A DNA stretch of 64,000 bases from Mycobacterium sp. 1554424.7 (GTDB lineage Bacteria; Actinomycetota; Actinomycetes; Mycobacteriales; Mycobacteriaceae), in contig NZ_LZSE01000056.1 in the NCBI RefSeq assembly GCF_001665295.1, positions 1-64,000 of the forward strand, in the 5' to 3' direction. Shown here piece after piece: positions 28,738 to 42,052 of the stretch. The notes below the pieces were generated by a model. The model saw only the letters and a list, made by a program, of their open reading frames with translations. It was not told the origin of the DNA and made no database searches. How positions within the stretch are numbered: the first letter of the stretch is position 1; the number at the start of each line of letters is the position of its first letter. Position numbers and translations under genes: made by a program.

Positions 28738-29292
28738 CTAGCCGGTCAGGTCCTCGCGCTCCGCGTCGGCCAGCAGCGCGTCGCGGGCGCGGGCGACGCG
28801 GGATCGGATGGTGCCTACCGGGCACCCGCAGACCGCCGCGGCGTCGGCGTAGGGCAGCCCGAGCAGCTGCGTCAGCAACAGCGCCTCTCGCTGTTCGGGG
28901 GTGAGGTTCGCGATCATCGTGGTGACCTCGACCAGGTCTTCGAATCCGCGGGCGTGCCGGTCGCCGGTTTGGAAGTGAGCCGGGTCGGCGGCGGAGGCGG
29001 TGCGCGGCCGCGATTGGGCGTGGCGGATGTGATCGGCCACGACACGGCGCGCGATGGCCAGCAGCCACGTCCGGGCACTGGATCGCCCGGAGAATCGCTC
29101 GATCGCGCCGATGGCCCGCAGAAAGGTTTCTTGCGTCAGGTCGTCCGCGGTGCTCGCGTCGGACAGGTATGCGACGAAGCGCCAAACGTCTTGCTGGGTC
29201 GCCTTGATGAACGCCTCGAGCGCTTGCGCGTTCCCGCGTGCGGCGGCCAACGCGAGGTCCGTGACGGCCTCGTCGTCGCTTGACGCGGTCAT
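28738..29292 (-). CDS. sigC: SigC, ECF sigma factor
   Basis: SigC is an extracytoplasmic-function sigma factor linked to virulence gene expression in M. tuberculosis. From the ATG at 29292 it is 184 residues, one shorter than the M. tuberculosis protein. Sigma region 2 covers [28 protein letters not shown] and [19 protein letters not shown]; region 4 covers [36 protein letters not shown] with its HTH. There is no in-frame stop between it and the membrane zinc-finger gene upstream, so a fused product is possible. The flanking blaC of M. tuberculosis is absent. Confidence 0.93.
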   Translation of the reverse strand: MTASSDDEAVTDLALAAARGNAQALEAFIKATQQDVWRFVAYLSDASTADDLTQETFLRAIGAIERFSGRSSARTWLLAIARRVVADHIRHAQSRPRTASAADPAHFQTGDRHARGFEDLVEVTTMIANLTPEQREALLLTQLLGLPYADAAAVCGCPVGTIRSRVARARDALLADAEREDLTG

Positions 29293-30078
29293 AGGCAACC
29301 ACCTTAGTTGCGCGGGCCCGCGCAGTCTACGACGGGTCGTCGTAGAGCTGGCCGCGCGGTTGATCGGCCACAGATGCCGGTGTCGCCGGCCGCCGGGCGA
29401 TTCCGATGGCCGGGCGCGGTAGTCGGCATCAACGTCGGAGGTGCGCGGCCTGCTCGTCCCGACGCGCTCGCGCGCGACCAGCAACGCGAATACCAGACCC
29501 AACAGCAGCGGCATGTGACTGGCGATGCGCGTCGCGGTCACCTCACCGGCGAAGGCGTCGACCACCACATAGCTCAGCAGCGCCACCGAATACACGCCGG
29601 TAATCGCGGCGACGCCGACCGCGGTGACCGGCCAGACGCCCGCGGCGACCATGGCGAGACCCAACGCCAGCAACCAGGCGGTCGACTCGTGCATCAGGTG
29701 TTCTCCCGACATGGCGCCGTGCATGTGGCTCGACACCATGCCGAAATCGATCCCGCTGATCTGGGCGGCCGCGATCGCCACCTGGAACAAACCGACGGCG
29801 ATCAGCCCCCAGCGTCGGTAGTGCGACCGCAGCCAGCGCATCGAGCGGTGATACACGGGGGACTGCTGATCGAGGCTCGCCATGATTTTCGCGACCAGGT
29901 CCGGTCCCTCGCCGGGCTCGATCGCGGCGAACCGGCGAGTCTGCACCGCCGCACCGATCAACCAGGTCCGGCACGCGCGACACGATTCCAGGTGGGCGTC
30001 GACCTGCTGCGCAAGCACTTCTGGACGTTCGCCGTCCAACCGCGCAGAAAGCGCCTCACGCGCAACGTCACACCGCAT
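29293..30078 (-). CDS. Zinc-finger (zf-HC2) membrane protein, probable anti-sigma partner of SigC
   Basis: This gene is upstream of sigC on the same strand. From the ATG at 30078 it opens [17 protein letters not shown] and has the HLESCRAC zinc motif (His-X3-Cys-X2-Cys) of ZAS-type anti-sigma factors. Four or five hydrophobic segments follow, including [34 protein letters not shown] and [12 protein letters not shown]. The frame continues without a stop into sigC. In a neighbouring frame an alternative tail ([20 protein letters not shown]) ends at a TAG at 29327-29329, 34 bp before sigC, so a one-base indel near the 3' end is an equally good explanation. M. tuberculosis is not known to have such a gene beside sigC. 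The anti-sigma role is inferred. Confidence 0.72.
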
Positions 30079-30236
30079 CCCTGCATCGTTGCGCATGCCC
30101 GGTCGGCGCGCAAAGCCCTGGGGAAACAGACGCCGGGAACCAAACCGTTCGGCAAACCGACCACTGGAGGCAAGCCCACCGTCGCCCCGTCCACCGAAGA
30201 GGTATTCGTGTTCGTGCTGCCCGAAAGCCCCCGACG

Positions 30237-31751
30237 ATGACCGCCCCGATCTGGATCGCGTTGCCGCCCGAGGTGCACTCCACATTGCTGAGCAGCGGAC
30301 CAGGTTCGGGGTCGCTGCTCGCCGCCGCGGAGTCGTGGTCATCGATGGGCACCGAATATGCCACCGCGGCAGACGAACTCATCGGGTTGCTGGGCGCCGC
30401 GCAGGGCGCATGGGATGGGCCCAGCGCCGAACGGTACGTGGCGGCCCATGCCCCGTATCTGAGTTGGCTGCTGCAGAACGCCGCCAAGAGCACCGCCGCC
30501 GCCGCGCTGCACCAGACGGCGGCCGCCGCCCACACCACCGCCCTGGCCACCATGCCCACGATGGCCGAGCTCGCCGCAAACCACGCCATTCACGCGGCGC
30601 TGGTGGCCACCAACTTCTTTGGCATCAACACCATTCCCATCGCTCTCAACGAAGCCGACTACGCGCGCATGTGGGTTCAGGCCGCCGAAACCATGACGAC
30701 CTATCAGGCCGCGACCGCCTCGGCCCTAGCGGCGGTCCCGACGACCACGCCGGCGCCGCGGATCGTCGCGCCGACCGGAGAGCCCAAGCAGGTCACCGCC
30801 GCCGCGGCCAACGCCAGCACGTCGTGGCAGGATCAGCTCGCCGCCCTCATCCAGCAGTACACCCGCAATTTCGCGTGGCCGGTGTCCAAGGACCTCAACC
30901 CCGCGGGCTGGCCCATTCCCGCGGTGCCGTTCGCCAACGGGCTCAGCTCGGCGCTGATGCAGATCCCCGGAATGTCCCCGGCCCTCGCCAGCGCCCTGGC
31001 GTGGGCGACGTTCCACACGCTGATGATCTTTTGGCCGTTCGGTCAGCAGGCCGTCCAGTTCGCCCTGTCGCTTGCCCCCGCCCTGGCCGCCGTTCCGGCC
31101 GTCGCCGCCGTCGGGGTCGCGGCGGGTGCCGCGGCCGCGGCCGGCATCGCGGTCCCGCTGTCCGTTGCGACGGGTTTACCCGCGGGCGCCCCCGCGCCGG
31201 CGCCTCCGGGCGCATTGCCGGCTCCCGCGAGCGCGGGCGCCGCCCCCGCGAGCATCAGCAGCCCCGCTGCTGTGCCCGATCCCGCGGTGCCCGGTTCCGC
31301 GCTCGCCGCGGGCGGGGGGCCGATCGGTGGCGGGCCCGGGGTGGGCTTCGGTCCGACGGTCTCAACGGGGATCGCCGACGTCCTGTATGCCGTGGGCCTG
31401 TCCGGATTGTCCGCACGCGGCAGCGCCGGCGGTCGCGCACGTCGTAAATCCGAGGAACCGGCTCCCGATGACGTCGACGCGACCACGGCCGCCGCGGCAT
31501 CGGCTAAGCGGGAGAGCGGCCGTCGGCGCGCCCGGGCCACATCGAAGGACCGCGCCCACCGCCACGAATACCTGGACCTGGAGTCGAGCGACGTCGCGAC
31601 CTCCGAGCGCGGCGCCGGAGCGCTTGGGTTTGCCGGGACGGCAACGGAATCCGACGTCCGGCCCGCGGCGGGTTTGACGACGCTGGCCGGTGACGGGCTG
31701 AGCGATGGCCCGGCCCTGCCCATGCTGCCGAGCAGCTGGGGCCGCGATTGA
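30237..31751 (+). CDS. PPE family protein, PPE-PPW subfamily
   Basis: This is a 504-residue type VII-secreted PPE protein. The N-terminal 180-residue PPE domain has Pro-Pro-Glu at residues 10-12, a WDG (WxG-type) turn at 59-61 and the [21 protein letters not shown] block. An Ala/Pro-rich middle with a hydrophobic stretch follows. The C-terminus carries GFAGT and a final PMLPSSWG, the marks of the PPE-PPW subfamily. No PE gene precedes it, so it would have to pair with a PE encoded elsewhere. It is divergent from the anti-sigma-like gene (158 bp gap) and ends 3 bp from convergent cobIJ. Confidence 0.93.
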   Translation: MTAPIWIALPPEVHSTLLSSGPGSGSLLAAAESWSSMGTEYATAADELIGLLGAAQGAWDGPSAERYVAAHAPYLSWLLQNAAKSTAAAALHQTAAAAHTTALATMPTMAELAANHAIHAALVATNFFGINTIPIALNEADYARMWVQAAETMTTYQAATASALAAVPTTTPAPRIVAPTGEPKQVTAAAANASTSWQDQLAALIQQYTRNFAWPVSKDLNPAGWPIPAVPFANGLSSALMQIPGMSPALASALAWATFHTLMIFWPFGQQAVQFALSLAPALAAVPAVAAVGVAAGAAAAAGIAVPLSVATGLPAGAPAPAPPGALPAPASAGAAPASISSPAAVPDPAVPGSALAAGGGPIGGGPGVGFGPTVSTGIADVLYAVGLSGLSARGSAGGRARRKSEEPAPDDVDATTAAAASAKRESGRRRARATSKDRAHRHEYLDLESSDVATSERGAGALGFAGTATESDVRPAAGLTTLAGDGLSDGPALPMLPSSWGRD

Positions 31752-31754
31752 GGC

Positions 31755-33227
31755 TCAGGCGGGATAACGCCGAGGGGTGAACACGCGGTCACCGAAATCG
31801 TCTGAGTGCCACTGGGTTTGGGACGACCCGACGATCAGCAGGCAGCGCATGTCGACGTCGGCGGGGTTGAGGTCGGCCAGGCGCACCACGCGGACGTTTT
31901 CGTCCGGCCCGGACACGTTACGGCCGATCACCACCGGCGTGCCGGGTTCGCGGTGGGCCAGCAGCACGTCGCGCATCGCGCCGACCTGCCAGGTCCGCGC
32001 CTTGGACGCCGGGTTGTAGATGGCCAGCACCAGATCGGCGGCGGCCGCGGCGGCCAGCCGCGAGGAAATCACGTCCCAGGGCTTGAGCCGGTCGGACAAC
32101 GAGATCACCGCGTAGTCATGACCAAGCGGTGCGCCGACCCGGCTGGCGACGGCCTGCGCCGCCGTCATCGCCGGAATGACCCGGATCCGCACACCCGGCC
32201 ACTGCTTGGCTTCCTCCAGCACGGCGGTCGCCATCGCGAACACGCCCGGATCGCCAGACGACACCACCGCGACCGCGTGCCCCTGCTCGGCCAGCGCGCA
32301 GGCCAGCCGCGCCCGCGCCGGCTCGTCGGTGTTGTCGCTGGGATGGCGCCGCTGGCCGTCCCGGACCGGGACGCGCTCCAAATAGCCGGCATAGCCGATC
32401 AGGTCGGTCGCGGCGGCCAGCTCCCGCCGGCTCTGCGGCGTCATCCAGTCGAGGTCACCGGGCCCCAGGCCGACTACGGCGACCGTGCCCGAAGGCGTTT
32501 CGCGCCGGCGGCCGCCGGGCAACATGGCCAGCGAAAAATACGGCACGCTGGCCTCGTCGACTTCCGCGGCGGGCAGGATTCGCTGCCCCGACGTGCTGGC
32601 CCGCTCGACGTAGAACGCGTCGTCAAGCTGCCCGGACGCCGAAAGCGCCTCCCGCACAGCGTGATACGAGCGGCCCAGCTTGAGCACGACGGCGGCGTCG
32701 GCGTCGGCGAGGCGGCGGGTCAGCTCGGCGGGGGGCAGGGTGCCGGGCAGTACCGACAGCACCTCGTCGCCGGCCACCAGCGGGGTCGCGATGGCCGCCG
32801 ACGCGGCGCTCACCGACGTCACCCCCGGCACGATGACGGCGTTGAACCGCTGCGTCAGCCGGGTGTGCAGGTGCATGTACGAGCTGTAGAACAGCGGGTC
32901 GCCCTCGGCGAGCAGCGCCACGTCTCGACCGGCATCCAGGTGCGCGGCGATGCGCCGCGTCGAGTCGGCATAGAAGTCCTCGATGGCACCGGCGTAGCCG
33001 CCCGGATGGTCGGTCGCCTCGGTGGTTACCGGATAGACCAGGTGCTCCTGGATCTGGCCGGGTCGCAGGTACGGCTCGGCGATGCCGCGCGCGATGCTGC
33101 GGCCGTGTCGGGCGCTGTGGTAGGCCACCACGTCGGCCTCGCCGATCACCCGGGCGGCCTTGACCGTCACCAACTCCGGATCGCCGGGCCCGAGCCCGAC
33201 CCCAAACAGGGTCCCGCGCTTGGTCAT
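31755..33227 (-). CDS. cobIJ: CobIJ fusion: precorrin-2 C20- and precorrin-3B C17-methyltransferase
   Basis: Two TP-methylase domains sit in one 490-residue chain. Residues 1-240 are CobI ([32 protein letters not shown]), which methylates precorrin-2 at C20. Residues about 245-490 are CobJ ([42 protein letters not shown]), which methylates C17 with ring contraction. The fusion is typical of mycobacteria (Rv2066). The start overlaps the cobH stop by four bases. CobG, CobH and CobIJ are co-oriented and tightly packed. Confidence 0.96.
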   Translation of the reverse strand: MTKRGTLFGVGLGPGDPELVTVKAARVIGEADVVAYHSARHGRSIARGIAEPYLRPGQIQEHLVYPVTTEATDHPGGYAGAIEDFYADSTRRIAAHLDAGRDVALLAEGDPLFYSSYMHLHTRLTQRFNAVIVPGVTSVSAASAAIATPLVAGDEVLSVLPGTLPPAELTRRLADADAAVVLKLGRSYHAVREALSASGQLDDAFYVERASTSGQRILPAAEVDEASVPYFSLAMLPGGRRRETPSGTVAVVGLGPGDLDWMTPQSRRELAAATDLIGYAGYLERVPVRDGQRRHPSDNTDEPARARLACALAEQGHAVAVVSSGDPGVFAMATAVLEEAKQWPGVRIRVIPAMTAAQAVASRVGAPLGHDYAVISLSDRLKPWDVISSRLAAAAAADLVLAIYNPASKARTWQVGAMRDVLLAHREPGTPVVIGRNVSGPDENVRVVRLADLNPADVDMRCLLIVGSSQTQWHSDDFGDRVFTPRRYPA

Positions 33228-33850
33228 TCGGTGTCGCTCGCGATCGCGTTGACGGCGGCCGCGGCCATCGCGCTGCCCCCGCGGCGGCCCCGCACCACCA
33301 GATACGACATGCCGCGCGGACGCTCGACGAGCTCCTGCTTGGACTGGGCGGACCCGACGAACCCGACGGGCCCGCCGAGCACGGCCGCGGGCGGGGAGGC
33401 CCCCTCGTCGATCAGTTCCAGCAGCCGGAACAGGGCGGTGGGCGCGTTACCGATGGCGAGGACCGCGCCGGCCAGCCGGTCGGCCCACAGCTCGACGGCG
33501 GCCGCCGAGCGGGTGGTTTTCCGGCGCGCGGCCAGGTCGGGGGCGCGCGGATCGGCCACCAGCGACACGACGTCGTTGCCTGCGGGCAGCCGCGCGGTGG
33601 TGATCCCCGCGGCCACCATCGACGAATCGCACAGCACCGGCGCGCCGCCGCGCAACGCGGCGCCCGCCCGCGCGACGACGTCGTCGGTGTAGGCGACGTG
33701 GTCGGCGACGTCGACCTGCCCGCAGGTGTGGATCAAGCGGACCACGACCCGTGCGACGTCGTCGGGGAATCTCGTCAGGTCCGCTTCGGCGCGGATGGCC
33801 GCGAACGACTGGCGATAGATCTCGGCCGCGTCGCGGATGTAGTCGAGCAC
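33224..33850 (-). CDS. cobH: CobH, precorrin-8X methylmutase
   Basis: CobH moves the C11 methyl group to C12 to give hydrogenobyrinate, without cofactor. The 208-residue protein has the same length as Rv2065. Conserved parts are [20 protein letters not shown] with the catalytic His in the first strand, [12 protein letters not shown], and [17 protein letters not shown]. The gene starts 4 bp after the cobG stop and overlaps cobIJ by four bases. Confidence 0.96.
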   Translation of the reverse strand: MLDYIRDAAEIYRQSFAAIRAEADLTRFPDDVARVVVRLIHTCGQVDVADHVAYTDDVVARAGAALRGGAPVLCDSSMVAAGITTARLPAGNDVVSLVADPRAPDLAARRKTTRSAAAVELWADRLAGAVLAIGNAPTALFRLLELIDEGASPPAAVLGGPVGFVGSAQSKQELVERPRGMSYLVVRGRRGGSAMAAAAVNAIASDTE

Positions 33851-33854
33851 TCGC

Positions 33855-34964
33855 TCACCCTAAGTGCTGGTCGCGCAGGAGCCGATAGCCCTGTCCGCTG
33901 GCGACCAGAACCTGACCCGCCGGCGGGCTGCCGCACGCGCGCTCGCAGCCGACGAAATGACGGTGCACCGGGGAATCCGGGTCCAACGACGTCGCCGCGT
34001 CGGCCCGCACGTCGGCCGCCGAGTGCTCGCAGCCGGGGCTGCCAGTGCAGGCGCTGACGCTCAGCCAGGGGGAGTGCTCGTCGAAAACCAGGCCCAGCGG
34101 CGCGAGCACGCGGAGCGCGACGTCGGCCACCTCTTCGTCGAGATCGCACACCAGCACCGATCGCCACGGCGTGATCACCAGCGGGGCCTCGATGGCGGCC
34201 AGGTATTCCGCGACCCGTGCGGGCAGCACGCCCAGCGGCACCGCCGCGCCCAGCGCCACCCGGCCGTCGTCCTGGCCGACCCAGCCCACCGGTGGCGTGG
34301 TCACGGGCGGAAACGCGGCACCGAGTTCGGCGCCCGGCCACAACGCGGCAATATCAGCCAATTCGCTGACGCGCCAAGCCTTTCCGCGCGCCTCGAGGAA
34401 CCGCACCGCGAGCTCGACCAGCGACCGCGCCACGTCCTCGGCGGCCAGCCGGACGCCGGTGTCCCGCCCCGCCAATAGCAGCGCGACTCCGTCGTCGAGG
34501 GCGTACATGCCGGCATCGGCGCCCAGCCCGGACACGTCGCCGCGGCCGTCGTCGAGGCTGAACCAGAACCGGCCCCCGAGCTCCCCGAGCCGGGGCTCGG
34601 CGCATATCGCGGCGTCCAGCTCGGCTACCCACCCCCGCACGTCGGCGAGCCCGCCCACCCGGCCGGACAGCGGCGACGCGACGATGTTTCGGACCCGCTC
34701 GTGCGTCGGCGACGGCAACAAACCGGCTTGCGTGAGCGCTCCGGCGACCGCGGCCACGTCGGTGATCGCGCGCAGCTGCACGTTGCCCCGGGCGGTCAGC
34801 TCGAGCGTTCCCGAGCCGTAGGTGCTCGACGTGCTGGCCAGGGTCGACAGCTGCGCTGCGGTGATCAAGCCGCCGGGCAGCCGAATCCGGACCAGCGCGC
34901 CGTCGGCCGCCTGGTGCACCTGCAGCGCACCCGGGCAGGCGTCGGTGTCGCGGACTCGGACCAT
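33855..34964 (-). CDS. cobG: CobG, precorrin-3B synthase
   Basis: CobG is the oxygen-dependent monooxygenase that makes precorrin-3B, the step that defines the aerobic corrin route. The 369-residue protein resembles sulfite/nitrite reductases: [13 protein letters not shown] in the first half, and two cysteine pairs, CTGSPGC and CERACGSP, that bind the 4Fe-4S cluster. Its presence shows that the host uses the aerobic pathway. It is the first gene of the cobG-cobH-cobIJ unit. No cobalamin riboswitch was found in the 104 bp upstream. Confidence 0.94.
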   Translation of the reverse strand: MVRVRDTDACPGALQVHQAADGALVRIRLPGGLITAAQLSTLASTSSTYGSGTLELTARGNVQLRAITDVAAVAGALTQAGLLPSPTHERVRNIVASPLSGRVGGLADVRGWVAELDAAICAEPRLGELGGRFWFSLDDGRGDVSGLGADAGMYALDDGVALLLAGRDTGVRLAAEDVARSLVELAVRFLEARGKAWRVSELADIAALWPGAELGAAFPPVTTPPVGWVGQDDGRVALGAAVPLGVLPARVAEYLAAIEAPLVITPWRSVLVCDLDEEVADVALRVLAPLGLVFDEHSPWLSVSACTGSPGCEHSAADVRADAATSLDPDSPVHRHFVGCERACGSPPAGQVLVASGQGYRLLRDQHLG

Positions 34965-35068
34965 CGGTTCACGGTAAGGCAGGTCGCCATCGGGCGGAAG
35001 AAAACCGTACGCTGCTCGGCTCGTTAGAACGGCAGCCGTTGGTTTCGTTCGGCGACGTCATAGCCCTG

Positions 35069-35545
35069 TCAGGAAATGACATCCCACCCTTGGCCCGGAT
35101 CGCCATTGCAATAGCGGGTGGAAACCCACGTCCCAGGGTTCGGTCCGCCGAGGACGGCGAGGCAGAGCGAGCCGGGAGCGGTCGTGACCGCGCCGTTGGG
35201 GTCGAAGTTCCAATTTTGGTCCCACATCCCGATACAGGGCCCCAGGTGCGCAAATACGCTGTCGCCGGCCGGATTTATCAGGCATCCACCGGGCATCGCC
35301 ATGTTCTGCAGCTGCCGACCAATTAGATTCCAGCGCTGGGAATCCGAATCATTGCAGGGGTTGACCACCACAGCGGCGTAAAAGTTCCCACCCGGGGCGT
35401 CCAGACAAAAATCGCCCAGTCGGCTTCTCAACCGGATGGGACCGTCGGCCGCCGCCGCACCAGCGATCAGCACCGCGGCGCAGAGCACCGTACTGACCAC
35501 GACAAAGGCCCGGCCGACAGCGCTCACCAACCGCGACTGATGCAT
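35069..35545 (-). CDS. Secreted ricin-type beta-trefoil lectin-like protein
   Basis: This is a 158-residue exported protein. The start at 35545 gives a basic N-terminus (MHQSR) and a hydrophobic signal segment (AFVVVSTVLCAAVLIAGAAAA) with a likely cleavage after AAA. The mature part of about 125 residues has three repeats, each with a Q-x-W motif (QRW, QNW, QGW) and paired cysteines, which is the ricin B/beta-trefoil pattern. It probably binds carbohydrate. A longer form starting at 35611 would put charged residues before the signal and is less likely. It shares an upstream region with the divergent alpha/beta hydrolase. Confidence 0.82.
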   Translation of the reverse strand: MHQSRLVSAVGRAFVVVSTVLCAAVLIAGAAAADGPIRLRSRLGDFCLDAPGGNFYAAVVVNPCNDSDSQRWNLIGRQLQNMAMPGGCLINPAGDSVFAHLGPCIGMWDQNWNFDPNGAVTTAPGSLCLAVLGGPNPGTWVSTRYCNGDPGQGWDVIS

Positions 35546-35667
35546 CGCCAGCTCCACCTTCTCGGTTTCGTCAACCTCAGCCACCAAACGTGATTCAGCT
35601 ACCTGTACCACAGAACCGTCCGGACATCCCGGTTCGGCGCGGGCCTGGTGTGGGCACCCTGTTGTCC

Positions 35668-36333
35668 GTGAGGACGGTGGAGTACGCCCCGGGACGCCTG
35701 GCCGACGTGTTCGGCGATTCGACGCAACCGACGATCTTGCTGTGGCACGGCATGCAGACCGACGCCCGCGCCGCCGTCGGGCCCCTGGCCGGCATGCTCG
35801 CCGAACGCGGCGCCGCGGTGGTGGCGCCGGACTGGAACTCCCACGCCGATGACGGCGGGCGCGCGGACCTGTTGCGATCGTTAGATTTCACCCGGGAGCA
35901 CGCGCATGGCGCCCTGGTGCTCGTCGGGTGGTCACTGGGAGGCTGCGCGGCGGCGGGCGTGGCGCTCGGGGGCGTCGACGTCGCCCTCGCGCACACGGTG
36001 TGCCTGGCGGGCGCGTTCATGGTCCCCGACCCGATCTCCGGTCGGCGGCCGACCGACCTGCTGTCGGCCGACCGCGCCCGGTCGCCGTTCACGCTGCTGC
36101 ACGGGCTCGCTGACGACGCGGTGCCGGTGACGGCCAGCAGGGCGTTCGCCGCCAGCCTCGAACGGGCGGGTTGGCCGGTGGACCTGGTGGAGCTGGCGGC
36201 CGATCACGGGTCGATCGCCGGCGCCGACTACGACCCGGTCGCGGATCGCTACGAGCCGGCGCGGGGCGGACGGGCGCTGGCGGTGGCAGGTGAGGTCGCC
36301 GAACGGATCGCGGCGACGCTGCGGTACGAATGA
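35668..36333 (+). CDS. Alpha/beta hydrolase (dienelactone hydrolase-like)
   Basis: This is a 221-residue alpha/beta-hydrolase from the GTG at 35668, where similarity to the fold begins (RTVEYAPGRLADVFGD). It has LLWHGMQTDARAAVG near the oxyanion hole, the nucleophile elbow GWSLGGCA, an Asp in HGLADDAVPV and a His in LAADHGSIAGADY. The substrate is unknown. It ends 3 bp before the cobN start, so it is translated with cobN, though no role in cobalamin synthesis is known. Alternative upstream starts (TTG at 35662, ATT-type at 35590) are possible. Confidence 0.85.
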   Translation: MRTVEYAPGRLADVFGDSTQPTILLWHGMQTDARAAVGPLAGMLAERGAAVVAPDWNSHADDGGRADLLRSLDFTREHAHGALVLVGWSLGGCAAAGVALGGVDVALAHTVCLAGAFMVPDPISGRRPTDLLSADRARSPFTLLHGLADDAVPVTASRAFAASLERAGWPVDLVELAADHGSIAGADYDPVADRYEPARGGRALAVAGEVAERIAATLRYE

Positions 36334-36336
36334 CGG

Positions 36337-39924
<3,588 letters not shown>

Positions 39925-39933
39925 CCCCTGCGC

Positions 39934-39984
39934 GAGTGTGCGGCTCGCCGCACACTCGGCACCCAACGTGCGGCTGGCCGCACG
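39934..39984. terminator. Double hairpin after cobN
   Basis: Two palindromes sit in tandem just after the cobN stop. The first has perfect 10 bp arms (39934-39943 and 39948-39957; GAGTGTGCGG/CCGCACACTC) with a 4 bp loop. The second has perfect 7 bp arms (39967-39973 and 39978-39984; CGTGCGG/CCGCACG). They are related in sequence. They fit an intrinsic terminator without a T-run, as is common in this genus, or a small repeat element. Confidence 0.7.
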
Positions 39985-40022
39985 CTCGGCACGAAGGGGT
40001 CGACGGGCGTAGGTTGGCACCC

Positions 40023-40409
40023 GTGACCCCGACTTTCGCCGACCTCGCCAAGGCGCAATACCTCCTGCTGACCACCTTCACCAAGGACGGCCGGCCCAAG
40101 CCGGTGCCGATCTGGGCCGCGGCCGACGGCGACCGGCTGCTGGTCATCACCCAGGAAAAGTCGTGGAAGGTCAAGCGGATCCGCAACACCCCGCGGGTCA
40201 CGCTGGCCACCTGCACCATGCAGGGCCGACCGACCAGCGAGGCCGTCGAGGGCACCGCGGCGATCCTCGACAAGTCGCAGACCGCCGCCGTCTACGACGC
40301 CATCGGCAGGCGGTACGGCATCGTCGGCAAGGTCTTCAACTTCTTCAGCAAGCTGCGCGGGGGCATGGACAGCAACATCGGCCTCGAGCTGAAAGTGGCG
40401 CCAGGCTAA
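40023..40409 (+). CDS. PNPOx/FDOR-type F420 or flavin-binding protein (Rv2061c-like)
   Basis: This 128-residue split-barrel protein is of the pyridoxamine 5'-phosphate oxidase-like/FDOR superfamily. Motifs are LLLTTFTKDGRPKPVPIWAA, LLVITQEKSWKVKRIRNTPR and RYGIVGKVFNFFSKL. The FDOR-A/B family to which it belongs uses F420 in mycobacteria, but the cofactor was not determined here. The GTG at 40023 is used. The DJ-1-like gene follows at a 5 bp gap, so the two are likely to form one transcript. Confidence 0.85.
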   Translation: MTPTFADLAKAQYLLLTTFTKDGRPKPVPIWAAADGDRLLVITQEKSWKVKRIRNTPRVTLATCTMQGRPTSEAVEGTAAILDKSQTAAVYDAIGRRYGIVGKVFNFFSKLRGGMDSNIGLELKVAPG

Positions 40410-40414
40410 GGCAA

Positions 40415-41269
40415 ATGGGGACCGTCCTCATCCCGATCCCGGACCGCGACTTCGACCCGACCGAGGTCGCCGTCAGCTGGCGGGTCCTGACCAACAACGG
40501 CCACCGAGTGGTCTTCGCCACCGAAAGCGGCGCGCCCGGCGTCGCCGACGACATCATGGTGACCGGCCGCGGATTGGACATCTGGTCCGCGCTGCCGCTG
40601 CTGGGCAGTGTCCCCATCCTGGGTCTGATGCTGCGGGCCAACAAGGACGGCCGGCAGGCGTATCGGGGCATGCTGCGCGCGGAGGAATTTCAACGTCCGG
40701 TCGGCTGGTCACAAGCGAGCCTCGACGGCATCGACGCGCTGCTGCTGCCCGGCGGCCATCGCGCCCGGGGGATGCGCAATTACGTTGACAGCGACATCCT
40801 GCAGCGGCTCGTCGTGGACGCCTTCGGCCGCGGGCTGCTCGTGGCCGCGATTTGTCACGGCGTGCTGCTCGCCGCGCGCAGCATCGATCCCGCCACGGGG
40901 CGCTCGGTGCTCTACGGGCGCAAGACCACGGCGCTGACCTGGGCGATGGAAGGCCTGGCCTGGCGGCTCACCCGGATGACCCGATTCTGGGATCGCGACT
41001 ACTACCGAACCTATACCGAGAAGCCCGGCCAGCCCGCCGGGTACATGTCTGTGCAGTCGGAAGTCACTCGCGCCCTTGAGGATCCGGCGGATTTCCAAGA
41101 TGTCGGCAGCGGCACGCCGCACCGGTTGCTGAAGTCCTCGGGGATGGTGCGGGACACTGCAACCGATTCGCGGCCCGCGTTCGTGGTTGACGACGGGAGC
41201 TACGTGTCGGCGCGCTGGCCCGGCGACACGCACACGTTTGCCACCGTCGTATCGCAAAAGCTGAAGTGA
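40415..41269 (+). CDS. DJ-1/PfpI-superfamily protein
   Basis: This 284-residue cytoplasmic protein has the class I glutamine amidotransferase-like fold of the DJ-1/PfpI superfamily. The nucleophile elbow AICHGVLLAAR holds the reactive Cys, and the PGGHRARGMRNYVDS loop precedes it. There is an N-terminal strand VLIPIPDRDFDPTEVAVSWR. The C-terminal 80 residues extend beyond the minimal fold. Members act as proteases, glyoxalases or chaperones; the present role is unknown. It is convergent with the dienelactone hydrolase gene (11 bp between the stops). Confidence 0.85.
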   Translation: MGTVLIPIPDRDFDPTEVAVSWRVLTNNGHRVVFATESGAPGVADDIMVTGRGLDIWSALPLLGSVPILGLMLRANKDGRQAYRGMLRAEEFQRPVGWSQASLDGIDALLLPGGHRARGMRNYVDSDILQRLVVDAFGRGLLVAAICHGVLLAARSIDPATGRSVLYGRKTTALTWAMEGLAWRLTRMTRFWDRDYYRTYTEKPGQPAGYMSVQSEVTRALEDPADFQDVGSGTPHRLLKSSGMVRDTATDSRPAFVVDDGSYVSARWPGDTHTFATVVSQKLK

Positions 41270-41280
41270 TCCAACGTGTT

Positions 41281-41979
41281 TCAGCTTGCTTTCAGATGCT
41301 CGCCGAAGAAGGCAAAGACCCGGCTCCACGCGTCGTCGGTGGCGGCCTGGTCGTAGCCGAAACCGGTGATGCGAAGCAGTGGCTGGGCGGGCAGCGTGTT
41401 CGCGAAGCTGTGCCCGACGCCGGGGTACACCTTGGTGTCCGTGGTGATCTGCTTGGCCTCGGTCACGTTCCGGAATTTCTCGGGCGCGCCCCTGCCGAGC
41501 GGGTCGCGGGCGCCGAAGCTCGCGACGATCGGGCACGCCCCGTCCAGGGTCTTGTCGAGGTTGCGGGGCAGGGGAGTGCCGTAGAACGGCGCGGAGGCGC
41601 CAAAACCCTTGGGCGACAGGAGGAGCGCAAACTGGCCGCCCATGCAGAAGCCCGCGATGCCGACGGCCCCGGAACACTCCGGCATCCCCTTGAGGTGGTC
41701 GCGGGCCGCCAGGATGTCGTCGAGCGCGCGGCCCCGCTGCGTCAACAGCTCGCGCATGACCCGGGTGATGCAGCGGACCCGGCCGCCGCGGGCGTACATG
41801 TTCGGGGTGAGCGCCACGTACCCGCCCCGGGCGACGCGCTCGTTGGTGGCCTGCTTGTCCCGGCCGTAGCCGAACGCATCGTGGATCACCACCACACCCG
41901 GCCACGGGCCCTGTCCCTCGGGCACGTTCAACAGCGCGTCAATCGATCCGTCCGGGGTGTCGATCTGAATCGTTGCCAT
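41281..41979 (-). CDS. Dienelactone hydrolase-family protein (Rv2054-like)
   Basis: This 232-residue alpha/beta-hydrolase is of the dienelactone hydrolase family. It has VVVIHDAFGYGRDKQATNER near the oxyanion hole, the Cys nucleophile in IAGFCMGGQFAL, Asp in FGARDPLGRG and His in YPGVGHSFANT. The Cys-Asp-His triad is standard for the family. The true substrate in mycobacteria is unknown. It is divergent from fxsA with 73 bp between the starts. Confidence 0.9.
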   Translation of the reverse strand: MATIQIDTPDGSIDALLNVPEGQGPWPGVVVIHDAFGYGRDKQATNERVARGGYVALTPNMYARGGRVRCITRVMRELLTQRGRALDDILAARDHLKGMPECSGAVGIAGFCMGGQFALLLSPKGFGASAPFYGTPLPRNLDKTLDGACPIVASFGARDPLGRGAPEKFRNVTEAKQITTDTKVYPGVGHSFANTLPAQPLLRITGFGYDQAATDDAWSRVFAFFGEHLKAS

Positions 41980-42052
41980 AGCGTTATCTAAGTGCAGCGG
42001 TTACACGCAGCGCCAGGGGAACTCCCCGGTGGCCCGCGGACGTTGGCCTCAC

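Noticed and set aside
34965-35068. Possible cobalamin riboswitch upstream of cobG
   Set aside because: The 104 bp gap has neither the B12 box nor room for the conserved multi-stem fold.
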